DNA of 64,000 nt from Pygmaiobacter massiliensis (GTDB lineage: Bacteria; Bacillota; Clostridia; Oscillospirales; Ruminococcaceae). This document shows, piece after piece, positions 56,759-64,000 of the stretch. Position 1 is the stretch's first letter. Each line of letters starts with the position of its first letter. The notes beneath the pieces were generated by a model. The model saw only the letters and a program-made list of their open reading frames with translations. It was not told where the DNA came from and did no database searches. The stretch is from NCBI RefSeq assembly GCF_900199435.1, contig NZ_OAML01000002.1:496001-560000 (forward strand), written 5' to 3'. Both the position numbers and the translations under genes were made by a program.

Positions 56759-58093
56759 TTAGTTGAGTTTCGCCTCGAGCTCGGCCTTTGCGCCCTCATA
56801 ACCAGGCTTGCCAAGCAATGCAAACATATTCTTTTTGTAGTTTTCTACACCCGGCTGATCAAACGGATTAATCCCAAGCAGGTAACCGCTGATTGCACAG
56901 GTTTTCTCAAAGAAGTAAATCAAGTAGCCAAGGTCAAACTCTGACAGGCTGTTTACCTCCAGCACCAGGTTCGGCACGCCGCCATCGGTGTGTGCCAGAA
57001 TTGTACCTTCCATCGCCTTGCGGTTGACGTAGGACATATTCTGCTCTGCAAGGAAGTTCAGTCCGTCAAAATTATCGGCTGCTTTTTCAATAAACAGCTC
57101 CTCTTTGGGGTGTTTAATATCCACCACGGTCTCAAACAGAATGCGCTGACCGTCCTGAATATACTGCCCCATCGAGTGCAGGTCGGTAGAGAAGATGACC
57201 GAGGTCGGCAGCAGGCCGCGCTGGTCTTTGCCCTCCGATTCGCCGAACAGCTGTTTGTACCACTCATTCATCATGGCAAAAGCAGGCTCGTAGCAGGCGA
57301 GCATCTCTACCTTTTTCCCTTTGCGGTAAAGGATATTGCGCGCTGCGGCGTACCGGTAGCAATCGTTCTCTTTGCCGGTAGCTGCAAGTTTGGTTCTTGC
57401 CTCAGCGGCGCCTGCCATCAGCTGGGCAATGTCCAGCCCAGCAACAGCAATGGGCAGCAGACCAACCGCAGTAAGCACCGAGAATCGCCCGCCGACGTCG
57501 TCCGGCACAACAAAGGTTTCGTATCCTTCGGTGTCGGCAAGTTCTTTCAGCGTGCCTTTCTTAGCATCGGTCGTCGCATAAATGCGTTTCTTTGCTTCTT
57601 CCTTGCCCACGGTTTTTTCCAGATAATCTTTGAACACGCGGAAAGCCACTGCCGGCTCGGTCGTTGTGCCGGATTTCGAGATTATGTTGACCGACACGCG
57701 CTTGCCTTCGCACAGGCGAAGCAGTGTTTGCAGGTAGCTGGAAGAAATGTTATTACCACAGAAATAAATCTTCGGTGTTTCTTTTGCAGTATCGTTGTAG
57801 AAGGGGCTGGTCATTGCTTCGATCGCCGCGCGGGCGCCGAGGTAACTGCCGCCGATGCCAATGACAATCAGCACATCGCTGTCAGACTGAATCTTTGCCG
57901 CAGCCGCTTGGATGCGTGCAAACTCCGCCTTGTCGTAATTAGCAGGCAGGTCGACCCAGCCGAGAAAATCATTGCCCGCGCCGCTATGCTCATGCAGGGT
58001 GCGGTGGGCAAGTTCCACTTGGGACCAGATATTGTCAAACTCTTCCTCACGGACGAATCCGGCAAGGTGTTTCGTGTTAAGTTTTACAGACAT
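56759..58093 (-). CDS. pgi: Glucose-6-phosphate isomerase
   Basis: Interconverts glucose-6-phosphate and fructose-6-phosphate in glycolysis, 444 residues, the bacterial short form. Sugar-isomerase motifs: [21 protein letters not shown] (about 72), the first PGI signature [19 protein letters not shown] (about 200-218), and the second with [13 protein letters not shown]. The ATG at 58093 has GGAGG upstream; the frame extends to 58135 but the leader is untranslated. The promoter at 58211-58239 gives a leader of about 110 nt. Confidence 0.95.
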   Translation of the reverse strand: MSVKLNTKHLAGFVREEEFDNIWSQVELAHRTLHEHSGAGNDFLGWVDLPANYDKAEFARIQAAAAKIQSDSDVLIVIGIGGSYLGARAAIEAMTSPFYNDTAKETPKIYFCGNNISSSYLQTLLRLCEGKRVSVNIISKSGTTTEPAVAFRVFKDYLEKTVGKEEAKKRIYATTDAKKGTLKELADTEGYETFVVPDDVGGRFSVLTAVGLLPIAVAGLDIAQLMAGAAEARTKLAATGKENDCYRYAAARNILYRKGKKVEMLACYEPAFAMMNEWYKQLFGESEGKDQRGLLPTSVIFSTDLHSMGQYIQDGQRILFETVVDIKHPKEELFIEKAADNFDGLNFLAEQNMSYVNRKAMEGTILAHTDGGVPNLVLEVNSLSEFDLGYLIYFFEKTCAISGYLLGINPFDQPGVENYKKNMFALLGKPGYEGAKAELEAKLN

Positions 58094-58210
58094 ATAGGAG
58101 CCTCCAAACCATCGAATACCGGCAAGACCGGACACTGGATATGCGAGGCGCGAACTGAGTTTTCAGCCGCGTGCTTACACCCACGGTGTGGGGTCTCTTC
58201 CTTGTCTTTA

Positions 58211-58239
58211 ATGATATAGTAACAGCTCCGCAGTGTCAA
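58211..58239 (-). promoter_or_regulatory. pgi promoter
   Basis: Minus-strand TTGACA (58234-58239) and TATCAT (58211-58216) with a 17-base spacer. The leader contains ACCCCACACCGTGGGT, a short hairpin. Confidence 0.75.
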
Positions 58240-58265
58240 GCAAAAACCCGCAGATTCACAAAAAT

Positions 58266-59480
58266 TTAAAGAGTTGTTAACGCGTGGAACAAAAGGCCTA
58301 AAGCGAAGCTGAAATTCATTTCCGGCACGCTTGCGGCGGCGGTTACGGGGTACTCGCCAAGCTTTTCTCCGCCCACTGCAAGTGTAACCGTACCAAGCTG
58401 TGCCCCGGGCTGCACCGGCGCCTCTACCGCTTCCGGCAAAGTAACGGTGGCAGCCAGTGCTGCACCTTCCCCTTTTTTCAGCAGCAGCTTTTCCGGTACG
58501 GCGTAGGTCAGCGGCACTTCCAGCTCGCAGCCACCCTTGACAGGGACAGAGGTAAGCTGCCCGTTAATCTGCGGGAAAGATGCCGCCTCGAAATTCGCAA
58601 AGCCATAGTCCAGCAGCGTGGTAGCTGCTTCAAATCGTTCCGCGCTGGAAGCGCACCCGAGCACGACCGAGATCAGACCCAGGTTATCCCGCACAGCAGA
58701 CGCGCTGATGCAAACACCCGCACCGCCGGTGGTACCGGTTTTTAGGCCGTCAATGCCTGCATACCGTTTCAGCAGCTTGTTGGTGTTGGTCAACTGGGTC
58801 TGGCCGCCTCTCAAAGAATCCGTCCAGATTGTGGTATATTTTGTTATTTCGGGGTGCTTTGTCAACATCTCGCGCGACATGATGGCAACATCGTGAGCGC
58901 TGGAATAGTGGTTCTCTGTATCCAAACCGCACGCATTTACAAAATGCGTGTTCACCATCCCAAGTTCTTCCGCTTTTTTATTCATCATCTCGGCAAAAAC
59001 AGGTTCTGAGCCCCCTACATATTCTGCCACAGCAACAGCTGCGTCATTCGCAGAAGAAACACAAATTGCGCGAATCATTTCGTCCAGTGTGAACTGCTCG
59101 CCCGGCTCCAGCCAAATTTGGCTGCCGCCCATAGAATAGGAATGCTCGGATACCGGTACGATATCTGTCATGCTGATTTTCCCCGCATCAAGTGCGTCAA
59201 AGGTCAGCAGCAATGTCATTACCTTGGTGATACTTGCCATCGGCATTCTTTCATCTGCATTTTTGGCATACAAAACTTCGCCGGTGTCTCGCGACATCAG
59301 CACGGCGCCTTTTGCGGGCACGTCAAACGTGGGCATGGTGAAGCGGGAGGTCCCCGCCGCTGCCGCAGTAGGCACAGACTCTTCCGAGACAGGGTCTGCC
59401 CCCGATGCGCTTGCCGGCAGCACCGCCGCCAGGGCCAGCACCGCCACCAGCGCAGCTGCTATAAAGCGTTTACATTTCAT
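58266..59480 (-). CDS. dacF: D-alanyl-D-alanine carboxypeptidase (DacF type)
   Basis: Secreted penicillin-binding carboxypeptidase, 404 residues, that trims pentapeptides in the cell wall or spore cortex. A signal peptide (AAALVAVLALAAVLPASASG) precedes the transpeptidase domain with SITK (catalytic serine, near residue 83), SSAND (SxN) and KTGTTGG (KTG). The C-terminal peptidase S11 tail domain follows. GGAGGAGG lies upstream. DacF is forespore-specific in Bacillus. Other sporulation genes in the window are compatible, but vegetative DacA function is also possible. Confidence 0.88.
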   Translation of the reverse strand: MKCKRFIAAALVAVLALAAVLPASASGADPVSEESVPTAAAAGTSRFTMPTFDVPAKGAVLMSRDTGEVLYAKNADERMPMASITKVMTLLLTFDALDAGKISMTDIVPVSEHSYSMGGSQIWLEPGEQFTLDEMIRAICVSSANDAAVAVAEYVGGSEPVFAEMMNKKAEELGMVNTHFVNACGLDTENHYSSAHDVAIMSREMLTKHPEITKYTTIWTDSLRGGQTQLTNTNKLLKRYAGIDGLKTGTTGGAGVCISASAVRDNLGLISVVLGCASSAERFEAATTLLDYGFANFEAASFPQINGQLTSVPVKGGCELEVPLTYAVPEKLLLKKGEGAALAATVTLPEAVEAPVQPGAQLGTVTLAVGGEKLGEYPVTAAASVPEMNFSFALGLLFHALTTL

Positions 59481-59576
59481 CTATTGCACAGCCTCCTCCT
59501 AAAAGAGACGAGATAAACCCCGCCTCGGTCTTTCGTCCTTATTTATATGCGGGCAAAAATCCGTTTATGGAGACTT

Positions 59577-59605
59577 TTGCTTTTTTTCGCAGAATTCGAT
59601 ATAAT
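59577..59605 (+). promoter_or_regulatory. mtaB promoter
   Basis: TTGCTT (59577-59582) and TATAAT (59600-59605) with a 17-base spacer. An upstream in-frame ATG at 59567 falls before this promoter, which supports the GTG at 59642 as the start of mtaB. Confidence 0.7.
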
Positions 59606-59641
59606 AAGCGTTACTATATTATTAAAAACGAGGTCACGACA

Positions 59642-60934
59642 GTGAAAGTCAGCTTTTATACCCTAGGCTGTAAAGTCAACCAAAACGAAACCGGTGCTCT
59701 TCAGCAGCTTTTTTACGAAAACGGATTTGAGATCGTAGAAGGCGCTGAAGTCGCGGATGTGTATATTGTCAACAGCTGCACCGTTACCGCGGGCGGCGAC
59801 AAAAAAAGCCGCCAGTGGCTGCGCCGCTGCAAACGGCAAAATCCCGGCGCCGTAACGGTGCTCACCGGCTGCTATCCGCAGGCGTTCCCCGAAGAAGCGG
59901 ATGAAATTACCGAAGCAGATATCATTACCGGCAGCAGCGCGCGCAGCCGTCTGGTTGCTCATGTGCAAAAATTCTTGCAGACGCAGCAACGCATTATTGA
60001 CATTGTGCCCCATACCAAAGGCGAAGCGTTTGAAGAGCTGCCTGCCGAAAATTTTGTGGGCCATACCCGCGCATTTATGAAAATTGAAGACGGCTGTAAC
60101 CGCCACTGCGCTTATTGCATTATCCCCAAAGCGCGCGGCGAAGTACGTAGCCGCGCCCCCGAAAGCGTTCTCAGTGAGCTGCGCCGCCTGGTGGAGACCG
60201 GATATAAAGAGGTTGTGCTCAGCGGTATCAATCTTACCTGCTACGGTAACGACAACGGTTCGTCGCTTGCCGATATTGTGGAAGCCGCTGCCGAAGTAGA
60301 AGGACTCGAGCGGATTCGCCTCGGCTCTATCGAACCGGATCTGCTAAGCGATGAAACGCTGGTACGGCTTTCTAGAATCCGCAAGCTTTGCTGCCAGTTT
60401 CATCTTTCGCTGCAAAGCGGCTGTGCAAAAACACTCTCTGCGATGAATCGCCTTTACACCCCGTCAGAGTACCGCAGTGTTGTAGCGCATATGCGCGAGC
60501 TTTTCGACCATGCCGTATTTACGACCGACGTGATTGTGGGCTTCCCCGGTGAGACGGATGCCGATTTTGAGGAGAGTATGAGTTTTGTGCAGAGCCTGCG
60601 CTTTTTGAAAGTGCATGTTTTCAGCTATTCCCGCCGTCCCGGTACAGTTGCAGCGGAGATGCCCGAGCAGATAGACGAGCAGGTAAAAGCGCAGCGCAGC
60701 AAGGCAATGATTGCCGCTGCAGATGCCGTGCGTGCAGAAGTGATTCATGAATTCGAAGGCCACCACGAAGAAGTTTTATTGGAGCGTCCCATCAGCAAAA
60801 GCAGCTTTACCGGTTATACCAAAAGCTATATCCCGGTAGTGGTCGCCGCCCCGGGTTATCGCTCCGGCGATATCATTCCGGTAACTGTCGGCGAATTTGA
60901 CGGGCAGCGCTGCGTTGCGACCCTCACGAAATAG
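59642..60934 (+). CDS. mtaB: tRNA t6A37 methylthiotransferase MtaB
   Basis: Radical-SAM enzyme that converts t6A37 to ms2t6A37 in lysine-type tRNAs, 430 residues. Domains in order: UPF0004 with YTLGCKVNQNETGALQ and INSCTV (three cysteines for one cluster), the radical SAM core with DGCNRHCAYCIIPKARG (CxxxCxxC near residue 150), and a C-terminal TRAM domain (about 370-430). The KVNQNET form marks MtaB rather than MiaB. Start GTG 59642 with GAGG upstream. It depends on t6A made through tsaC earlier in the window. Confidence 0.93.
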   Translation: MKVSFYTLGCKVNQNETGALQQLFYENGFEIVEGAEVADVYIVNSCTVTAGGDKKSRQWLRRCKRQNPGAVTVLTGCYPQAFPEEADEITEADIITGSSARSRLVAHVQKFLQTQQRIIDIVPHTKGEAFEELPAENFVGHTRAFMKIEDGCNRHCAYCIIPKARGEVRSRAPESVLSELRRLVETGYKEVVLSGINLTCYGNDNGSSLADIVEAAAEVEGLERIRLGSIEPDLLSDETLVRLSRIRKLCCQFHLSLQSGCAKTLSAMNRLYTPSEYRSVVAHMRELFDHAVFTTDVIVGFPGETDADFEESMSFVQSLRFLKVHVFSYSRRPGTVAAEMPEQIDEQVKAQRSKAMIAAADAVRAEVIHEFEGHHEEVLLERPISKSSFTGYTKSYIPVVVAAPGYRSGDIIPVTVGEFDGQRCVATLTK

Positions 60935-60960
60935 CTTTTCATAAACCTAAAAAATGACAA

Positions 60961-60992
60961 AAGCCCCCGGCTACTTGCCGGAGGCTTTTTTG
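60961..60992. terminator. Convergent terminator (mtaB / c-di-GMP gene)
   Basis: AAGCCCCCGGC pairs with GCCGGAGGCTT around TACT, then TTTTT. It lies between the convergent gene ends at 60934 and 61013. Confidence 0.85.
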
Positions 60993-61012
60993 TTTATTGC
61001 AGAAATCACAGT

Positions 61013-64000
61013 TTACCCTAAGGCCGGAAGGCTCACTTCCTTTTCTTCGCGTTCTTCCTCTGCCGTTTCCGGCTGATAGAGGGCACAACAGTTTTTGCCT
61101 GTTTTTTTCGCCGAATACAACGCCTGATCGGCATGGATATACAGCTCTGCAAAGCTTGTGCCATGTACCGGAGCAAACGCAATACCTATGGAACAGGTCA
61201 GTTTTTTCTGGTCTGCGCCGGAAATGCTAAAGGCGTAGGTAATGCTTTCCCCACGCTGGCGCGCAATTTCAGGCGCGTCCACATCCGGCAAGAAAGCTGC
61301 AAACTCGTCCCCACCAAGCCGGGCGATAATATCCCGATCGCGCAGGTTGTTTTGCAACAAAGTTGCCGCTTTAATCAGCAGCACATCACCGTACAAGTGG
61401 CCATTTTTATCGTTGGCTTGCTTAAAGTTATCAATATCCAGCATCATAAATGTGCCGGTGCCGGTTTTAGAGGTGCGCAGGCGGTCTGCAACCAGTTGTT
61501 CAAATGCCTTGCGATTATAAAGGCCGGTCAGTGCATCCCGCATCATGGCATCTCTCAGTTGTTCTTCTACATCTTTTTGGCGGGTTAAATCGGTCAAAAC
61601 AGACTGATAGATGTCCTGGCCTTTTTCATTTTTCAGCCGCTTGACTGAGTCGTGAATCCAAAGAAGCTCGCCGCGCCGATTTTGCAGCGGATATTCGATG
61701 ATTTCCACATGGTTTTCCGAGATTCTTGCGAGCTGCTGTTTCACCTGTTCTTTTTGCTCTCCATAGAGGTAATCCTCAAAATAACGAGGCACCAACCAGA
61801 ACTCTTTTTCGCCGTAGCCCAGCATCTCAATCGCCGCATGGTTTGCCTGGTAAATGCGCATCTTACCACTTGCATCAAATTCCGCAATCCCACAGGGCAC
61901 AGCCTTATAAATACGCTCCTCTACCCAGTTTTGCTCTTCAATACGCGCTTCGGCCTGTTTCAAATCCGTCACGTCGGTCAGCGCGCCATACAGAAGTTGC
62001 CGGTCTTCATTATGCGCCACATAGTTCAAACGAATTTGAATCCAGCGTTTTTCGCCATTTGCCATCTGGCGCAGATAAACACATTCTGCGGTGCTTTTTT
62101 CTTCCACTGCTTTGTGAAAAGCTTCCCGCACGGACTGGTGAAACACCGGCTCTACGACGGAAAGTACAGACGGGCGGTGTAAAACAATATCGGATTCCCC
62201 CATCAGATGAATAAAGGCCTGGTTAACCCGCAGCATTTCAATGCTGTCACCAAAAAGCTCATAGATAGCAACTGCATTGGGGAGAGTGTCAAATAAAAGG
62301 TCAAGTTGCGGGTCGCGCAAGCTGAGCGGATCCAGCTTTTCTATCTGTCGGCTCATCAATGCAACTTCCATGCCCTGGTGGTTTTGCAGATATTCTTCAT
62401 ACTCCGCCACTGGCATTGGCTTTGCAAAGTAATACCCTTGCGCGTAATCTCCGCCTAGGCTACGCAGCAGCCGAAGTTGACGCTCGTTTTCAACCCCTTC
62501 TACTACAATCGGCATGCAAAGCCACTTTGCCATGCGGATAATCGAGCCCAGAATATTTTCTCCCCTGCCGGGCACCTCACTTTCTGCAAGAAAGCGAATA
62601 TCGGTTTTCAGCACATCCACCGAAATATCTTTAAGCATATTGAGTGAAGAATAGCCGCTGCCAAAGTCATCCATCAGCACCTTAAAGCCTGCCCGCTGCA
62701 GCCGCGCCACGATTTTCTTCATCGCTATCGGATCATCTGTGTAAGACGTCTCGGTTAATTCCAGCTCCAGCAGCTCGTGCGGGAGGTTGTAGCTATCCAC
62801 CAAATCAATGATGATGTCATCAATTTTGGGATTGTAAAGATCCACGCGAGAAATGTTCACTGAGATGGGGTTAGGCTTTTGCCCTTCGTCTATCCATTTT
62901 TTTAGCAGTGCACAGGTTTTGTTCCACACATAAAGGTCAAGCTGCAAAATAAAGCCGTTGCGCTCAAATGCCGGGATAAACTGATTTGGTGTCAGTAGCC
63001 CTCGCCTTGGGTGCCGCCAGCGCACCAGTGCTTCTGCACCGGCATTGCGGTTTTCGCGAATATTACATTTGGGCTGCAAAAAAATCTCAAACTGTTCCTG
63101 CTGCAAGGCGGCGTGCAAGTCTTGCACACACTGCTGCTCGCTCAGCAGCTCGCGCCCCATTTCCTTGGTATAGTAGAGGTAATTCACACCGTAGCGGTTG
63201 GCTTTCACCTGGTTTGCAGCAAGTTCTGCGCAAACCAGAATATGTTCCATCGGCAGTGCATTGGTTTCAATAATATAAAGCCCAAAGCAAGGCCGGATAT
63301 TATAATCTCGATTATAATTCTTGATATTTCGGCAAAGGATATCGAGCGTTTGTGCCAGTGTATCGGCCTGGTATGGCACACACATTCCAAACACGTCAGA
63401 GCGAATGCGCCCATAACTGCAAACGGCATATCGCATCCCTGCACGGCGAAGCTCTGCTCCCACATATTGCAAAAGCTCATCACCCTGCTGCATACCAAAA
63501 AAAGAATTTACCAGCCCAAAGCGGTGAATGTCCAGCTGAATAAAGACAAATTTTGTATCCGGGGCCTCAGTCAAAATTTCTTCGGTCCGTTTTAAAAATT
63601 TGCTCTTGCGGTAAACACCCGTCAGCTCATCATGTTGGGCACGGTAAAGCTGTTCTTCCAAAAGCTCTATCTGCTCCTGCTCCATGCGGTCATTTTCACG
63701 CTGCAACTGGCGCAGTTCGGTAATGTCCTGCGCCACGCACACACAGTACCGCAACCGAGGCTGATAGCAGCAAAACGAAATCGCCTTTTCGCTGCCAATC
63801 TCGTCCATCAGGCAACGGTTGCCTCCAGTCAGCGCCACTTCCCTGCAAATATCCAAAAGGTCAGGATCGAGGCTTGCAAACACCTGCTGCAAATTCCCGT
63901 TATGTAATTTCGCCGCAGAAATATTACAGAGTTCAGCAAAAGCCTCATTGATATAATCAATTGTGAGCGGTGCGTCCAAGGCATCTGATTCTGTTCGAAA
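61013..64000 (-). CDS. Multi-PAS GGDEF/EAL c-di-GMP protein (5' end outside window)
   Basis: The open frame continues to the window end; the first coded residues in view are already inside a PAS domain (LTIDYINEAFAELCN), so the true start is beyond 64000. Order from N to C: PAS; a degenerate GGDEF domain in which the active-site motif is RIRSDVF; an EAL phosphodiesterase domain with intact AEALVRW and DDFGSGYSSL; two more PAS domains; and a canonical GGDEF domain with ARLGGDEFAAFLPD. The protein could thus both make and break cyclic di-GMP. No membrane segment is visible. A glutamate-rich C-terminal tail ends it. Confidence 0.88.
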   Translation of the reverse strand, partial: FRTESDALDAPLTIDYINEAFAELCNISAAKLHNGNLQQVFASLDPDLLDICREVALTGGNRCLMDEIGSEKAISFCCYQPRLRYCVCVAQDITELRQLQRENDRMEQEQIELLEEQLYRAQHDELTGVYRKSKFLKRTEEILTEAPDTKFVFIQLDIHRFGLVNSFFGMQQGDELLQYVGAELRRAGMRYAVCSYGRIRSDVFGMCVPYQADTLAQTLDILCRNIKNYNRDYNIRPCFGLYIIETNALPMEHILVCAELAANQVKANRYGVNYLYYTKEMGRELLSEQQCVQDLHAALQQEQFEIFLQPKCNIRENRNAGAEALVRWRHPRRGLLTPNQFIPAFERNGFILQLDLYVWNKTCALLKKWIDEGQKPNPISVNISRVDLYNPKIDDIIIDLVDSYNLPHELLELELTETSYTDDPIAMKKIVARLQRAGFKVLMDDFGSGYSSLNMLKDISVDVLKTDIRFLAESEVPGRGENILGSIIRMAKWLCMPIVVEGVENERQLRLLRSLGGDYAQGYYFAKPMPVAEYEEYLQNHQGMEVALMSRQIEKLDPLSLRDPQLDLLFDTLPNAVAIYELFGDSIEMLRVNQAFIHLMGESDIVLHRPSVLSVVEPVFHQSVREAFHKAVEEKSTAECVYLRQMANGEKRWIQIRLNYVAHNEDRQLLYGALTDVTDLKQAEARIEEQNWVEERIYKAVPCGIAEFDASGKMRIYQANHAAIEMLGYGEKEFWLVPRYFEDYLYGEQKEQVKQQLARISENHVEIIEYPLQNRRGELLWIHDSVKRLKNEKGQDIYQSVLTDLTRQKDVEEQLRDAMMRDALTGLYNRKAFEQLVADRLRTSKTGTGTFMMLDIDNFKQANDKNGHLYGDVLLIKAATLLQNNLRDRDIIARLGGDEFAAFLPDVDAPEIARQRGESITYAFSISGADQKKLTCSIGIAFAPVHGTSFAELYIHADQALYSAKKTGKNCCALYQPETAEEEREEKEVSLPALG

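Noticed and set aside
56990-58219. A 409-codon plus-strand open frame
   Set aside because: Antisense to pgi, no ribosome-binding site, and no plausible protein family.

Overview
The window looks like chromosome from a spore-forming, low-to-moderate GC anaerobic Firmicute. Oscillospiraceae/Ruminococcaceae-type Clostridia are the best fit. The reasons are the presence of spoVM, spoIVA, a sipL-like gene, gerW and dacF, the remA/yicC-to-spoVM housekeeping block in Bacillus-like order, and biotin-dependent carboxyltransferase genes. Species cannot be fixed from the sequence alone. Most genes lie on the minus strand.

Region 1 (about 1-12.8 kb) is accessory. A complete D-allose operon (alsB, alsA, alsC, alsE, alsK, rpiB) is controlled by a divergent-style LacI-family regulator instead of the RpiR-type AlsR of E. 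coli. It has a near-consensus promoter and two matching operator-like sites 83 bp apart. The operon sits between two direct repeats of 115-129 bp. The whole segment lies between an intact tRNA-Ala(GGC) with its terminator (12.7 kb) and a decayed copy of the tRNA 3' half plus terminator (1.0 kb). An excisionase-like gene fragment, a holin remnant, a broken zinc-ribbon ORF and a peptidoglycan-binding protein with three binding repeats suggest a degraded integrative element or prophage that inserted at the tRNA gene. No integrase was found.

Region 2 (13-25 kb) holds housekeeping and envelope genes: an SGNH-fold membrane protein, an M18 aminopeptidase, a lytic transglycosylase, coaE, tsaC/ywlC, prfA, a DUF951 protein, an S1-domain protein, a DUF4364 protein with a structured leader, two polysaccharide-synthesis genes, and a DUF2752 membrane protein that appears to start at ACG.

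Region 3 (25-41.7 kb) is one long block, mostly co-directional. Read in transcription order it is yicC/yloC, remA, gmk, priA, def, fmt, a zinc metallopeptidase, rsmB, rlmN, prpC, prkC, rsgA, thiN and spoVM (26 codons), followed by sipL and spoIVA. It joins translation initiation and elongation maintenance, PASTA-kinase signalling and the three factors that build the spore-coat basement layer. rpoZ, coaBC and rpe, which sit in this block in Bacillus subtilis, are missing here.

Region 4 (42-45.4 kb) is a three-gene carboxyltransferase / biotin-carrier / OadA-like operon with the same subunit types as a methylmalonyl-CoA transcarboxylase, but its 12S-like subunit is highly divergent. Region 5 (45.5-50 kb) is the rluB, gerW, DUF2953, scpB, scpA, M50 protease block (chromosome segregation and sporulation), with rpmB divergent at its end. 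Region 6 (50-64 kb) contains an alanine/glycine:cation symporter, plsY, der, a DUF512 Fe-S protein, rpmF, a DUF177 protein, a P-loop protein, pgi, dacF, mtaB, and a large PAS/GGDEF/EAL c-di-GMP protein whose start lies beyond the window end.
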